NCBI GenBank assembly: GCA_020247055.1
Contig: JADCJL010000023.1
Location: 1 to 64,000, forward strand
Direction: 5' to 3'
DNA from: Acidobacteriaceae bacterium
GTDB taxonomy: Bacteria > Acidobacteriota > Terriglobia > Bryobacterales > Bryobacteraceae
Length of the DNA: 64,000 nucleotides
In this document: positions 37,418 to 46,815 of the stretch, in pieces
Numbering within the stretch: the stretch's first letter is position 1
Layout: the number at the start of each line of letters is the position of its first letter
Position numbers and translations under genes: made by a program
Notes under the pieces: generated by a model
What the model was told of the DNA's origin: nothing
Database searches by the model: none
What the model saw: only the letters and a program-made list of their open reading frames with translations

Positions 37418-38323
37418 ATGATCAAGAATCTCAATATCCGGGACGAGCAGTTCCTGAGCAATCTGCAGCGGATTCAGGGCCGGATTGACAAGGCGAACGC
37501 ACAGGTCTCGAGCGGGCTGCGGGTGACGGCTGCTTCCGACGCGCCGGACGAGATCGGCCCGCTTCTGCAGAGCCGGGCAGAGCTTGCGCTCACCGAGCAG
37601 GCCAAGTCCAACCTGAACCGGGTGAAGGGCGAAGTAGACTCCGCCGAAGGCGCCCTGCGCAGCGTGATTCAATTGGCCGAGCGGGCCAGGGTTTTGGGAA
37701 CGCAGGGGCAAACCGGCACGCAGACGGCGGTAACGCGGGAGACGATCGCCGCGGAACTGCAGGGCATTTTCCGGCAGATCGTCGGCGCTGCCAACTCGAA
37801 CTACGATGGACGGTTCTTGTTTGCCGGTAACAACGATCAGGTGGAGCCCTACACCTTTGATCTCTCGCAGCCGGATGGGGTCACCCCCTATGCCGGCTCG
37901 GCGGCCACGCGAAGTGTGCCGGACGCCAATGGCGTGCTGATTCCCATTGCGCGCAGCGGACAGGAGATCTTCAATTCGCCAACCCCTGGAAAGAACCTGT
38001 TCGGGGCCATCAATTCGCTCCGCCTTGCTCTGCTCGCCAATGACGACGCGGCCCTGTCGGTCGCCAATGACAACCTCGGTTCGGCGCTGAACCACGTCAA
38101 CGTCCAACTCACCCGGTACGGACACACCCAAAACGATATTGCCACCGCGATGGAGATTGCCACCAAGCGCAGCCTCGATCTGAAAAGCAAAATCTCCACA
38201 ATCGAAGACACGGATCTGGCGGATGCGATCCTCGAATTGCAGACCGGCCAGACCGCCCGCCAGGCAGCGTTGCAGACCAAAGGCCAGGAGGATCGCCGCA
38301 CGTTGTTCGATTTTCTGCGCTAA
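37418..38323 (+). CDS. flgL: Flagellar hook-associated protein 3, FlgL
   Basis: A 301-residue flagellin-like protein. The N-terminus LSNLQRIQGRIDKANAQVSSGLRVTAASDAPDEIGPLLQSRAEL and C-terminus LKSKISTIEDTDLADAILELQTGQTARQAALQTKGQEDRRTLFDFLR are the coiled-coil D0/D1 helices of the flagellin/FlgL family. Its size and place after flgK point to FlgL rather than flagellin. A GGGGGGAAA-like purine stretch precedes the ATG. Confidence 0.92.
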   Translation: MIKNLNIRDEQFLSNLQRIQGRIDKANAQVSSGLRVTAASDAPDEIGPLLQSRAELALTEQAKSNLNRVKGEVDSAEGALRSVIQLAERARVLGTQGQTGTQTAVTRETIAAELQGIFRQIVGAANSNYDGRFLFAGNNDQVEPYTFDLSQPDGVTPYAGSAATRSVPDANGVLIPIARSGQEIFNSPTPGKNLFGAINSLRLALLANDDAALSVANDNLGSALNHVNVQLTRYGHTQNDIATAMEIATKRSLDLKSKISTIEDTDLADAILELQTGQTARQAALQTKGQEDRRTLFDFLR

Positions 38324-38341
38324 AGCGGCTTCGCCTCGCTC

Positions 38342-39388
38342 ATGTTGCTTCTCCTCGCCCTACTGCTGGCCCCCGTGTTCCGGGTTGACGTTCCCTCGCC
38401 GACCGCCGATAAGCCGCAGTCCAAGATCTGGTTTGCGCAGGGTGTATGGTGGGCTTGGCTGCCGGTCCAGGGCGGGAGCAGTATCTGGCGCCGGGGTGAC
38501 GACGGCGTCTGGATTCGCCAGACGATGCTCGACGAGGCACTGCGGGGCACCCCCGGGCGGGCCGATGTTTGGGCCGAGGAGCGAAGAGTGTGTGCCGTGC
38601 TGGTGGACGAACGGCGTCTGGCCTTTGCTTGTCTTGAATGGCGAGGCGGTGGCTACTCGCTGGCGCGGCGGCCGGTAGAGATCCTGATCGAGGGACGCTT
38701 GGAGACGGCGACGCTCGCTCGGGACGGTCGGGGCGAGTGGTGGATTGCCTATGGCCTGGGCCGGCAGATGTGGGTGCGGACTTCGCGTGACGGCTGGCGG
38801 CGGGCCGTACAGGTCAGTGCGACGGCGGCCACGGAAGATGATATCTGCGCGGTCGTCGCCGTGGGCGGTGGCGTGGGGGTCATCTGGTCCGATCAGGCCG
38901 CCGATACGGTCTGGTTTCGTTGGCGGCGCGACGGAGCGCCGCAATGGGGGCCGATCGAGGCGATTGACCAGGGTGGAAAGACTGCGGACGATCATATCCG
39001 GGCTTCGGTATCCGCCGATGGTCGCCTCCTGGTGGCCATGAAGAACTCCGTGGATCGGGTAGGCGTCCCGCAGTTGGTTCTGCGGGAGCGGAGCCCCGCG
39101 GGAAAATGGAGCAGCCGGCCGTATGCGCCCCGGACGAGCGACGGGGAGCCGACCCGGCCCGCCGTGCTACTGGGAGGAGTACCCGAACGAACGTTTCTCT
39201 TGCACAGCCGGTACACAAAAACGGGTAGCGAACTTGTCCGCTGGGAAGAAGGCCGCGAGGTCGTGCTGCTTCCCGTCAGGGGCCTCAATGACATTACGGG
39301 GCCGAAGGCCCGTCTCCCGGCCGGGCATCCGTGGATTGTGCTGGCCTCTGACCGGGACGGCAACCTCTACGAGGCCCTGTTACGTTAA
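38342..39388 (+). CDS. Hypothetical exported beta-propeller-like protein
   Basis: A 348-residue protein with a hydrophobic leader (MLLLLALLLAPVF). The rest shows repeated strand-turn units rich in Trp and Gly with sialidase-like spacing (GRGEWWIAYGLGRQMWVRTSRDGW, VGVIWSDQAADTVWFRWRRDG, DHIRASVSADGRLLVAMK). No catalytic residues of known sialidases are clear. It follows flgL by 18 bases on the same strand but has no evident flagellar role. I do not recognise a named family. Confidence 0.65.
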   Translation: MLLLLALLLAPVFRVDVPSPTADKPQSKIWFAQGVWWAWLPVQGGSSIWRRGDDGVWIRQTMLDEALRGTPGRADVWAEERRVCAVLVDERRLAFACLEWRGGGYSLARRPVEILIEGRLETATLARDGRGEWWIAYGLGRQMWVRTSRDGWRRAVQVSATAATEDDICAVVAVGGGVGVIWSDQAADTVWFRWRRDGAPQWGPIEAIDQGGKTADDHIRASVSADGRLLVAMKNSVDRVGVPQLVLRERSPAGKWSSRPYAPRTSDGEPTRPAVLLGGVPERTFLLHSRYTKTGSELVRWEEGREVVLLPVRGLNDITGPKARLPAGHPWIVLASDRDGNLYEALLR

Positions 39389-39591
39389 CCCAAATCCTCA
39401 CCGAAGCCAAAAGTAAGTTCCCGCCCGAGGCTCCGCCCGGCGCCCTGCTGCGCTAGCGGCCCGCGCGGAGAGAAACTGCTTGGCCGCTTGCGTCCCGTTC
39501 GGAAGTGAAGTCCGCCGGGCCACCGGCCCACGTTGGCTCTCCCGGCGTCGGGCCTTCCAAGCCCAGCTCCCCGGCGGTTTGCCTTGAGACG
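39389..39591. other. Gene-free spacer between convergent genes
   Basis: This stretch lies between the propeller-like gene and the isomerase-like gene. It holds a short GC hairpin (GGGCC 39517-39521 and GGCCC 39525-39529) without a T-run, and no convincing gene or promoter. An open frame starting at 39505 is the antisense of the isomerase gene. Confidence 0.5.
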
Positions 39592-40440
39592 CTACACCGT
39601 GCAGGCCTCAATGGCCTCGAGCAGCGCCTCCCGAGCACTCTTCACCACCGGCGTGTACTCGTGGCAAATATACCCCGCGTAGCCCAAATCGGCAATTTTC
39701 TTGCAGACAGCCTTATAGTTGATCTCCTGATCGACACTCAACTCATGCCGCCCCGGATTGCCCGCCGTGTGGAAGTGGCCGAACCACTGCATGTTCTGCT
39801 CAATCGTCCGGATCAAGTCGCCTTCCATGATCTGCATGTGGTAGATGTCATACAGCAGCTTCACCCGCGGCGACGCCACGCGCTTACAAACTTCGACGCC
39901 CCACGCCGTCCGGTCGCACTGGTAATCCGGATGGTTCACCTTGCTGTTCAGTAACTCCATACACAGCGTGACGCCCTTATCCTCAGCGTATTTCTTCACG
40001 GCGTTCAACAGCTTCACCGTGTTCTCAATCCCCTGCTCATCCGTCTTGCCCCGCCGGTTGCCCGACAGCATGATCAGATTCGGCGCCCCGGCCGCCGCCG
40101 CCGCATCGAGCAGCTCCCGCGTGTTCTTGATAATCTCCGGGTGCAGCGCCGGATCGTTGCAGCCATCGCTCAGCTTGCTGCTGCCCGGCACGAGCGTCGG
40201 CACAATCCCGTACTTCTTCAAGGTCGGAAACCGGTCCGGGCCCACCAGGTCATAACCCACCAGCCCCAACTCCGCCGCCAACCGGCATTGGCCGTCAAAA
40301 TCCAGGTTCGATCCGCGGAAAACCCCGCCGCAAACCCCCTGCTTCAACCGCCCCTTTTTGGCAGGAAGCGTCTGCGCCGATCCCGTCGTTGCAAGCGCCG
40401 CGCCCGCGGCCACCGCAGTGGCAAAACTCCGTCTGTTCAT
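39592..40440 (-). CDS. Tat-exported sugar phosphate isomerase/epimerase-like TIM barrel (hydroxypyruvate isomerase-like)
   Basis: A protein of about 282 residues. ATG 40440 gives a neat twin-arginine leader, MNRRSFATAVAAGAALATTGSAQ; in-frame starts at 40461 and 40485 would extend it. The barrel has metal-type residues in CMELLNSK (Glu), LLYDIYHMQIMEGD (Asp, His), FGHFHTAGNPGRHEL (His) and ICHEYTP (Glu), the usual set of the xylose-isomerase-like/Hyi superfamily. Substrate unknown. It diverges from a small orphan gene. Confidence 0.85.
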   Translation of the reverse strand: MNRRSFATAVAAGAALATTGSAQTLPAKKGRLKQGVCGGVFRGSNLDFDGQCRLAAELGLVGYDLVGPDRFPTLKKYGIVPTLVPGSSKLSDGCNDPALHPEIIKNTRELLDAAAAAGAPNLIMLSGNRRGKTDEQGIENTVKLLNAVKKYAEDKGVTLCMELLNSKVNHPDYQCDRTAWGVEVCKRVASPRVKLLYDIYHMQIMEGDLIRTIEQNMQWFGHFHTAGNPGRHELSVDQEINYKAVCKKIADLGYAGYICHEYTPVVKSAREALLEAIEACTV

Positions 40441-40459
40441 GCGCTCGATAATATCATTC

Positions 40460-40723
40460 ATGGGCTTCGCACTCTGGATCGACAATCAACAGGCCTGGGC
40501 CGCCGGCACCCACGAATACCGCCCCATGGGCGCCGCCGTCATCGCCGAAAACGGCTGCTTCCGCGCTCGCGACTTCTCCCGCGACCGCCGCGCCCCCGGC
40601 CGCCGCCACCCCAGCTTCATTGGCCTGTTCGGCTCGCTCGAAGAGGTCAACGTCTACCTCCGCAAACGCCCCGCCGCCCGCCGCCCCCCGAGCGACCCCA
40701 TCCGCCAGCTGCTCGACGACTAA
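40460..40723 (+). CDS. Small hypothetical protein
   Basis: An 87-residue frame from ATG 40460 (an in-frame ATG at 40439 is possible): MGFALWIDNQQAWAAGTHEY, then a basic arginine-rich middle and IGLFGSLEEVNVYLRKRPAARRPP. I do not recognise it. It is plausible as a gene because it fills the gap between two minus-strand genes and its N-terminal half does not look like antisense arginine/proline runs, but it could be spurious. Its stop overlaps the end of the RND permease gene by four bases. Confidence 0.4.
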   Translation: MGFALWIDNQQAWAAGTHEYRPMGAAVIAENGCFRARDFSRDRRAPGRRHPSFIGLFGSLEEVNVYLRKRPAARRPPSDPIRQLLDD

Positions 40724-43700
40724 GCCTCTGCCCGCACCTCCTCCTCAAAGCTCTCGGCCGGACCCACCATCTCCCGGCCCTCAAAAATGCCGTACAGCGT
40801 CGGCACCACAATCAGCGTCAGCAGCGTCGAGGTGATCAACCCCCCAATCACCACAATCGCCAGCGGCCGCTGCACCTCGCTCCCCGGCCCCGTCGCAAAC
40901 AAAAACGGCACCAGCCCCAACGCCGCCACCGTCGCCGTCATCATCACCGGCCGGAACCGCAGCTTGGTCCCTTCGGCTATCGCCGTCCGCTGGTCCATGC
41001 CCTCCTCCCGCAGCTTCCGGATGTAGGAAACCAGCACGACGCCATTCAGCACCGCAATCCCCCACAGCGCAATAAACCCCACCGAAGCCGGCACCGACAG
41101 ATACTCGCCCGAGACGAACAACGCCACAATCCCGCCAATCGAAGCAAACGGCAGCACCGTAATGATCAGCCCGGCAAACCGTAGCGAACCAAACAGCAGG
41201 AACAGCAGGAAGAAAATCGCGCCGATCGTGATCGGCACAATAATCCGCAAATGGTTCAGCGCCCGCTCCATGTTCTGAAACTGCCCGCCCCACTCAATTG
41301 TGTACCCCGTCGGCAGCTGCACCTCCCGCTCCACCCGCTCCTGCAGCTCCTTCACAAAACCCCCCAGGTCCCGGTCCTGCACATTGATTCCGATCACAAT
41401 CCGCCGCTTCGCCGTATCCCGGTTGATCTGCGCCGGACCTTCCTTCACGCTCACCGTCGCCAGCGCCTTCATCATCACCTTCGATCCGGACGGCGTGTTG
41501 ATCAGCAGATTCTCCACATCCTCCCGGCTGTTGCGCAGCGTCTCCGGGTAGCGCACCACCAGTTGGAATCGCCGCTCGCCCTCGTAGATCTCCGTCGCCA
41601 CCTTGCCGCCAATCGCCGTCTCAATCACATCGTGAATGTCGGCCGCGTTCAGGTCATGCCGCGCAATCGCCTGCCGGTCGATATCGATATTCAGATACTG
41701 TTGGCCCCCCACCCGGTCCACCCGCGAATCGCGCATGCCCCGAATCGTCGACGCCACCTTCGCCACCTCGTTCGCCTTCCGGATCAGCATCTCAAGATCA
41801 TCACCAAAGATCTTCACCGCCACATCCGCCCGCACCCCGGTCACCATCTCGTCCACCCGGTCCGAAATCGGCTGCGCCATCACCAGATTCACCCCCGGCA
41901 CGCTCGCCAGCCGCCGCCGGATCTCCTCGGCAATCGTATCCTGCGTCATCCCCTTCGGCCGCCGCTCCACCGGGGTCAGCGTCGCAATCACGTCCGCCTC
42001 GTTCTGCCCCGCCGCGTCCGCCGGCGACTCGCCCCGCCCGATCCGCGACACCAACCGCTCCACCCCCGGCACCCCCCGCACCGCTCGCATTGCCGCCATC
42101 TCCATCTTGATTGACTCTTCAAGCGAGATGTTCGGCACCCGGTCGATGTTCGGCGAAATCGACCCCTCTTTCATCTCCGGAATAAACGCCGTCCCCAGAT
42201 AAGGGAACAACGAAACCGACGCGACAAAAGCGACCATCACTGTCCCGATCGTCTTGTACGGGTTCCGCAGCGCCACCCCCAACAGCCACTCAAACGGCCG
42301 CTTCAGCATCCGCAGCAAAAACGTATCGTGCTCGGCGCCCCCCTTCAGCAGCAGGAACGACAGCACCGGCGACAGCGTCAACGACAACACCAGCGAAATC
42401 CCCAGCGCAATAGCGATCGTATACGCCAGCGGCGAGAACATCTTGCCCTCCATGCCCTCCAGCGTCATCAGCGGCAGGAACACGAGAATGATGATGCCAA
42501 TGCCGAAGATCACCGGCGTACCCACCTCCATCACCGCCTCCCGCACAATCTGCAGCCGGTCCTGCCGCCCGCCGTGCGCCAGCTTGGCGAACACATTCTC
42601 CACCACCACCACCGACCCGTCCACCATCAACCCGATCGCAATCGCCAACCCGCCCAGCGACATCAGGTTCGCCGACAACCCGTACTGATTCATCACGAGA
42701 AACGTCAGCAGCGGCGTCAATACCAGCGTCGCAATCACAATCACGCTGCTCCGCAAATCCCCCAGAAAAAGGAACAGGATCACGATCACCAGCACAATCC
42801 CTTCGACGAGCACCTTCGCCACCGTCATCAGTGCCGCGTCCACCAGCTCCGACCGGTCATAGTAAGGCACAATCCGCAGGCCCGCCGGCAGCATCCCTTT
42901 CTCGTTGATCTCCTTCACGCGGGCCTTGATCTTCTCGACCACCGCCTTGGCGTTGCCGCTCGCGATCATGATCACAATGCCCCCGGCGGCCTCCGTGTAG
43001 GCGCCCTTGATCATGGCCCCGTAGCGCACCTCCTCCCCCAACTGCACCGTCGCCACCTGCCGCAGATAAACCGGCGTGCCCCGCACCTCTTTCACGATGA
43101 TCGAGCGAATATCGTCCAAATTCCGCACCAGACCAATGCCGCGAATCAGATACTGCTCGGCGTGCTGCCGCAGAATCCCGCCGCCCGCGTTCGCGTTGTT
43201 CCGCGCCAGCGCCTGCGGCACCTCCTGCAAAGCGATGCCATAATGCAGCAGCCGGTCCGGGTCCACCAGCACCTGATACTGCCGCACGTACCCGCCCGTC
43301 GAGTTGATCTCCGCCACCCCGGGAATCGAACGCAGCAGCGGCCGCACCACCCAGTCCTGCACCATCCGCCGGTCTACCAACTCCTCCTTCGTCAGCGCCC
43401 GCTCCCCGTCATCCGGCTTCTCCAGCGTGTACTGATACACCTCGCCCAGCGCCGTCGAAACCGGCCCCAGCACCGGCGTCACATCCTCCGGCAGCCGGCC
43501 CCGCACCTCCGCCAGCCGCTCCATCAGCAGCTGCCGCGCAAAGTAAACGTCGGTTGCGTCCGTAAACACCAGCGTGATCAGCGACAGGCCCGGCTTGTTC
43601 AGCGACCGCATCTCCGTCAACCCCGGCAGCCCCGTCATCGCAATCTCCACCGGCACCGTGACAAACCGCTCCACCTCCTCCGGCGACCGCCCCGGCGCCT

Positions 43701-43854
43701 CGGTCGCAATCTGCACCTGCACGTTCGTTACATCCGGAAAAGCATCCACCGACAGCTTCCGCGATGCATCGAGACCAAACACCAGCAGAATCAGCGCCAC
43801 CACCACCACGACAATCCGCTGCCCTAAACACGCCCGAACCAGCGCTCCCACCAT
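40720..43854 (-). CDS. Heavy-metal-type RND efflux permease (CusA/CzcA-like)
   Basis: A 1044-residue inner-membrane proton antiporter, full length for the family, with two halves of six membrane helices each and two large periplasmic loops. Helix 4 carries the heavy-metal-type motif GLAIAIGLMVDGSVVVVENVF with a single proton-relay Asp, unlike the Asp-Asp of drug pumps. It starts AFPDVTNVQVQIATEAPGRSPEEVERFVTVPVE, typical of CzcA/CusA. The metal is not predictable. It is third in the TolC-adaptor-permease operon. Confidence 0.92.
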   Translation of the reverse strand: MVGALVRACLGQRIVVVVVALILLVFGLDASRKLSVDAFPDVTNVQVQIATEAPGRSPEEVERFVTVPVEIAMTGLPGLTEMRSLNKPGLSLITLVFTDATDVYFARQLLMERLAEVRGRLPEDVTPVLGPVSTALGEVYQYTLEKPDDGERALTKEELVDRRMVQDWVVRPLLRSIPGVAEINSTGGYVRQYQVLVDPDRLLHYGIALQEVPQALARNNANAGGGILRQHAEQYLIRGIGLVRNLDDIRSIIVKEVRGTPVYLRQVATVQLGEEVRYGAMIKGAYTEAAGGIVIMIASGNAKAVVEKIKARVKEINEKGMLPAGLRIVPYYDRSELVDAALMTVAKVLVEGIVLVIVILFLFLGDLRSSVIVIATLVLTPLLTFLVMNQYGLSANLMSLGGLAIAIGLMVDGSVVVVENVFAKLAHGGRQDRLQIVREAVMEVGTPVIFGIGIIILVFLPLMTLEGMEGKMFSPLAYTIAIALGISLVLSLTLSPVLSFLLLKGGAEHDTFLLRMLKRPFEWLLGVALRNPYKTIGTVMVAFVASVSLFPYLGTAFIPEMKEGSISPNIDRVPNISLEESIKMEMAAMRAVRGVPGVERLVSRIGRGESPADAAGQNEADVIATLTPVERRPKGMTQDTIAEEIRRRLASVPGVNLVMAQPISDRVDEMVTGVRADVAVKIFGDDLEMLIRKANEVAKVASTIRGMRDSRVDRVGGQQYLNIDIDRQAIARHDLNAADIHDVIETAIGGKVATEIYEGERRFQLVVRYPETLRNSREDVENLLINTPSGSKVMMKALATVSVKEGPAQINRDTAKRRIVIGINVQDRDLGGFVKELQERVEREVQLPTGYTIEWGGQFQNMERALNHLRIIVPITIGAIFFLLFLLFGSLRFAGLIITVLPFASIGGIVALFVSGEYLSVPASVGFIALWGIAVLNGVVLVSYIRKLREEGMDQRTAIAEGTKLRFRPVMMTATVAALGLVPFLFATGPGSEVQRPLAIVVIGGLITSTLLTLIVVPTLYGIFEGREMVGPAESFEEEVRAEA

Positions 43855-43858
43855 GGCC

Positions 43859-45025
43859 TCAGCTCCCTTGCGTCGCCAGGCGCCGCCGCTCGTTGTTCAA
43901 GTGAAACGCCCCGTCCAGCACCAGACGCTGCCCGGCCGGCCACGCTTCTTCGAGCACGCGCGCATCCGCATGCTCGGCCCCCAGCTTCACCATCCGCATT
44001 ACAAACTCACCCGGCGCCTTCTCGATAAAGACGTAGTCCTTGTCCTCCTCCCGCACCACCGCCGTCAACGGAATCACCGTCTCCTGCCGCGGGTTGTCTT
44101 TGAGCTCCATCACGGCCAGCATCGCCGGCTTGTACCGCCCCCGCAGGTTGGCCAGATCCATCCGCGTCCGCACCGTCCGCGTCTCGGGGTCGATGATCGA
44201 ACTGACGAAACTCAACCGCCCCCGGATCTTCTCGCCCGGAAACGCCGAAACCTCCGCCTCCACGGACTTGCCCAGCTCAATGGCGCCCCCCTGCTGCTCC
44301 GGCACATCGGCCACCAGCCACACCCGCGACAGATCCGCAATCACAAACAACGTATCCGCCGGCTGCACCACCTGGCCGGTTGTCACCTTCCGCTCGAGCA
44401 CCGTGCCGTCAATCGTCGCTACGATCTGTGTCAGGCTGTTCACCGTCCGCCCCTGCTGCAGCTGCGTAATCGCCTCTTCACTCATCCCCAGAACCCGCAG
44501 CTGATCGTGCGCCGAAGAGAGCTCCGCGTTGGCCTCGAGCAGCTCAGCCTCCCGCCGCTGCACCTCGGCCGCGGCAATCACATCGGCCTTCAACAGCTGC
44601 TGGGCCCGCGCCGCCGCCCGCTGCATCAGCCCCTGCTGCGAAACCGCCTTGACGAAAGCAAACTGCGCCGTCGATAGCTCCGTGCCGTAAAGCTTCGCCA
44701 GCACCTGCCCCCGCTTCACCGTCTGGCCCGGAAACACCTCCAACTCCATCACCCGGCCCGTGGCCGGCGCGCTCACCCGCGCCATCCGCGTCTCGTCCGC
44801 CTCCACGCGCCCGGAAACCCGCAGGCTCGCCGTCGTCGCCTTCACCACCGGTACCCCCACGGTCAGCTGCCGCAACAGATCCCCGTTCGGCCTCACCGCC
44901 ATCGGGTCCTTCGCCGGCGCCGGCGCCTCGGCCGGCTTGGCCGCCTCCTTGGGCAACATCCCACAACCCGCCAGCAGGGCACAAAGCCCCCAGCCACCCA
45001 ACCATCCCGCCGATCGTTTCCTCAT
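43859..45025 (-). CDS. RND efflux periplasmic adaptor (CusB/CzcB-like lipoprotein)
   Basis: A 388-residue membrane-fusion protein. The N-terminus has a lipobox (LLAGC, near residues 18-22). A barrel-sandwich half ATGRVMELEVFPGQTVKRGQVLAKLYGTEL, a long helical hairpin and VATIDGTVLERKVTTGQVVQPADTLFVIADLSRVWLVADV follow, then a beta-barrel and a membrane-proximal domain. It links the permease to TolC. It overlaps the TolC gene by four bases and lies four bases before the permease gene. Confidence 0.92.
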   Translation of the reverse strand: MRKRSAGWLGGWGLCALLAGCGMLPKEAAKPAEAPAPAKDPMAVRPNGDLLRQLTVGVPVVKATTASLRVSGRVEADETRMARVSAPATGRVMELEVFPGQTVKRGQVLAKLYGTELSTAQFAFVKAVSQQGLMQRAAARAQQLLKADVIAAAEVQRREAELLEANAELSSAHDQLRVLGMSEEAITQLQQGRTVNSLTQIVATIDGTVLERKVTTGQVVQPADTLFVIADLSRVWLVADVPEQQGGAIELGKSVEAEVSAFPGEKIRGRLSFVSSIIDPETRTVRTRMDLANLRGRYKPAMLAVMELKDNPRQETVIPLTAVVREEDKDYVFIEKAPGEFVMRMVKLGAEHADARVLEEAWPAGQRLVLDGAFHLNNERRRLATQGS

Positions 45026-46272
45026 TTCTGCTCCGGATCCACTGCGCGCAACTGTTCAATCTCAATCAGCGCGGCCTGCAGGTCGTACTGCGCGTTCAAG
45101 TAGTCCGTGCGCACCGTACGCAAAACCCGCTGCGCGTCCAATACGTCCAGAATGCCCCGCTCCCCAAACCGGTAGGCCGCCTCCGCCGCCTTCACCGCCG
45201 CCTCGGCCTCTCGCAGCACGCCATCTTCAAACGCCACCAATTGCTGCGTAGCAACCTCGTACATCCCGTACGCCCGCTCCAGGTTTGCGTTGATCTCCAG
45301 CCGCCGCAGATCGGCCAGCGCCGCAGCCTGCCGCAACCCCGCCGCCGCCTCGCCAATCGGGCCCTCCCGCTTGTTCCACAACGGTAGCGGCACCGAAATC
45401 CCGGCGCGATAAAATTGCAGATCCGGCTGGTGCTCGTACTCAGAGTGTGCCGTCAACCCCGGCCGCCGCAGCGCCTGCTCCGTCCGCAAACGCCCCTCGG
45501 CCCGCCGAATCTCCGCCTTCGCCAGCGCGAGAGACGGATGGCGCGCCGCCACCTCCTCGCGCAGCGACTCGAGCGCCGGCAGCGGCTGCCGCGTGTCCAA
45601 CTGCCCCTCCAGTTCCACGCTCGGACCCAGCGGCGCCCCCACCACCGTCCGCAAATACGCAAACGCGTTCGTGTACCGCAGCTGCGCGCTGGTGGCCAGC
45701 GTCCGCGCCGTCGCCACCTCCGCATCCGCCCGGATCAACTCCAGCTTCGCCGCCTCCCCCACCTCCACCTGCACCTGAATCCGTCGGCGCAAATCTTCAA
45801 TCAACTTCAGGTTCTCCATCGCCAGAACAATTTCGTTCCGCCGCCGCAGCACCTGGAAAAAGGCCTGCTTCACCATCGCCCGCACCGCCAACCGCGCCTC
45901 CTGCAACGCGTGCAGGCTCCCCTCCCGTCCCGCCTCCGCCGTGCGCAGACGCGCCGCCCGCACCGCCGGCAGCTCAATCGGCTGGTGAATGCTGTAGTGC
46001 TGCAGCAAGCCCCGTGCCCCCGGGCCCGTCAACGCGTTCGGCCGCGAAAACTGCGGACCCACCATCGTCGTCATCTCCGGGTTCGGATAGGCGCGAGCCG
46101 TTACGATTCCCGCCTCAGCACCATCCCGCTGCGCCGACGCCACCCGCAATTGCGGATTATGCTCCAAAGCCAGCGCCAAGGCCCGCTCTAACGTCAACCG
46201 TTGCGGTGCCTGAGCAACGATCAGTCCTGCCCCGGAAAGGCAAACCACCGCAAGGCGGGAAAGAAATCGCAT
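45022..46272 (-). CDS. TolC-family outer membrane efflux protein (CzcC/CusC-like)
   Basis: A 416-residue protein with a signal peptide (LAVVCLSGAGLIVAQ) and the two-fold outer-membrane-factor repeat: LTLERALALALEHNPQLRVASAQRDGAEAGIVTARAYPNPEM at the start and EAAVKAAEAAYRFGERGILDVLDAQRVLRTVRTDYLNAQYDLQAALIEIEQLRA at the end. It forms the exit duct of the metal RND pump. It is the first gene of that operon, with a repeat-bearing upstream region. Confidence 0.92.
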   Translation of the reverse strand: MRFLSRLAVVCLSGAGLIVAQAPQRLTLERALALALEHNPQLRVASAQRDGAEAGIVTARAYPNPEMTTMVGPQFSRPNALTGPGARGLLQHYSIHQPIELPAVRAARLRTAEAGREGSLHALQEARLAVRAMVKQAFFQVLRRRNEIVLAMENLKLIEDLRRRIQVQVEVGEAAKLELIRADAEVATARTLATSAQLRYTNAFAYLRTVVGAPLGPSVELEGQLDTRQPLPALESLREEVAARHPSLALAKAEIRRAEGRLRTEQALRRPGLTAHSEYEHQPDLQFYRAGISVPLPLWNKREGPIGEAAAGLRQAAALADLRRLEINANLERAYGMYEVATQQLVAFEDGVLREAEAAVKAAEAAYRFGERGILDVLDAQRVLRTVRTDYLNAQYDLQAALIEIEQLRAVDPEQK

Positions 46273-46291
46273 AGATAAAGAAAAAACTTTA

Positions 46292-46308
46292 ACTTACGGC
46301 CTACTTAC
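46292..46308 (-). promoter_or_regulatory. Direct repeats upstream of the metal RND operon
   Basis: ACTTAC occurs at 46292-46297 and 46303-46308, an 11-base step equal to one DNA turn (GTAAGT on the operon strand). Same-face direct repeats are typical of response-regulator sites. They lie 20-36 bases before the TolC ATG, in a short AT-rich region. No sensor kinase or regulator gene is adjacent. Confidence 0.35.
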
Positions 46309-46365
46309 AAGCGTAACCTATCCACTGCTCTCCACGCCACCGGCACCCTCGACAAGCGAACCCAT

Positions 46366-46371
46366 TACAAT
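46366..46371 (+). promoter_or_regulatory. Candidate -10 element (TACAAT) for the ridA-like gene
   Basis: TACAAT ends six bases before the ATG at 46378, predicting a leaderless transcript. Only GAAG lies between, a poor ribosome site. No strong -35 is seen. Confidence 0.4.
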
Positions 46372-46377
46372 GAAGCG

Positions 46378-46815
46378 ATGACCCCCCAACAACGCGCCGA
46401 AAGCCTCGGCCTCGTCTTCGAAAAACAGACCCCCGGCTACCTCAACCTCTGCATCCGCTCCGGCAATCAGCTGCTTAGCTCCGGCCACGTCAGCACCCTC
46501 AAAGGAAAGCTCGGCGCCGGCGTCACTACCGAAGAAGGCTACGCCGCCGCCCGCGACTGCGCCTCCAAAATCCTCAACTCCGTCTGGAACACCCACGGCA
46601 CCCTCGACGGCCTCCGCGTCCTCAAAGTCCTCGGCTGCGTCAACTCCGCCCCCGAGTTCATTGAACAGCACCTCGTCATCAACGGCGCCTCCGACCTTCT
46701 CCACGAAATCTTCGGCAAAACCGGCGACGGCTTCCACGCCCGCTCCGCCCTTGGCTTCGCCTCGCTGCCCACCGGCGCCGCCGTCGAAGTCGAAGCCATC
46801 TTCGAAATCCTCTAA
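46378..46815 (+). CDS. RidA/YjgF-family protein
   Basis: A 145-residue protein with the YjgF/UK114 fold pattern: YLNLCIRSGNQLLSSGHVSTLKGKLG, TTEEGYAAARDCASKILNSVWNTHGTLDGLRVLKVLGCVNSAPEF and ARSALGFASLPTGAAVEVEAIFEIL, the last being the RidA signature with the conserved Arg (RSALG). Classical RidA hydrolyses reactive enamines from PLP enzymes; this longer subgroup (YjgH-like) is less defined. It overlaps the end of the DUF1501 gene. Confidence 0.87.
   Translation: MTPQQRAESLGLVFEKQTPGYLNLCIRSGNQLLSSGHVSTLKGKLGAGVTTEEGYAAARDCASKILNSVWNTHGTLDGLRVLKVLGCVNSAPEFIEQHLVINGASDLLHEIFGKTGDGFHARSALGFASLPTGAAVEVEAIFEIL

Noticed and set aside
39505..39954. Plus-strand open frame of 149 codons
   Set aside because: Mostly antisense to the isomerase-like gene, with Arg/His/Pro-rich product.
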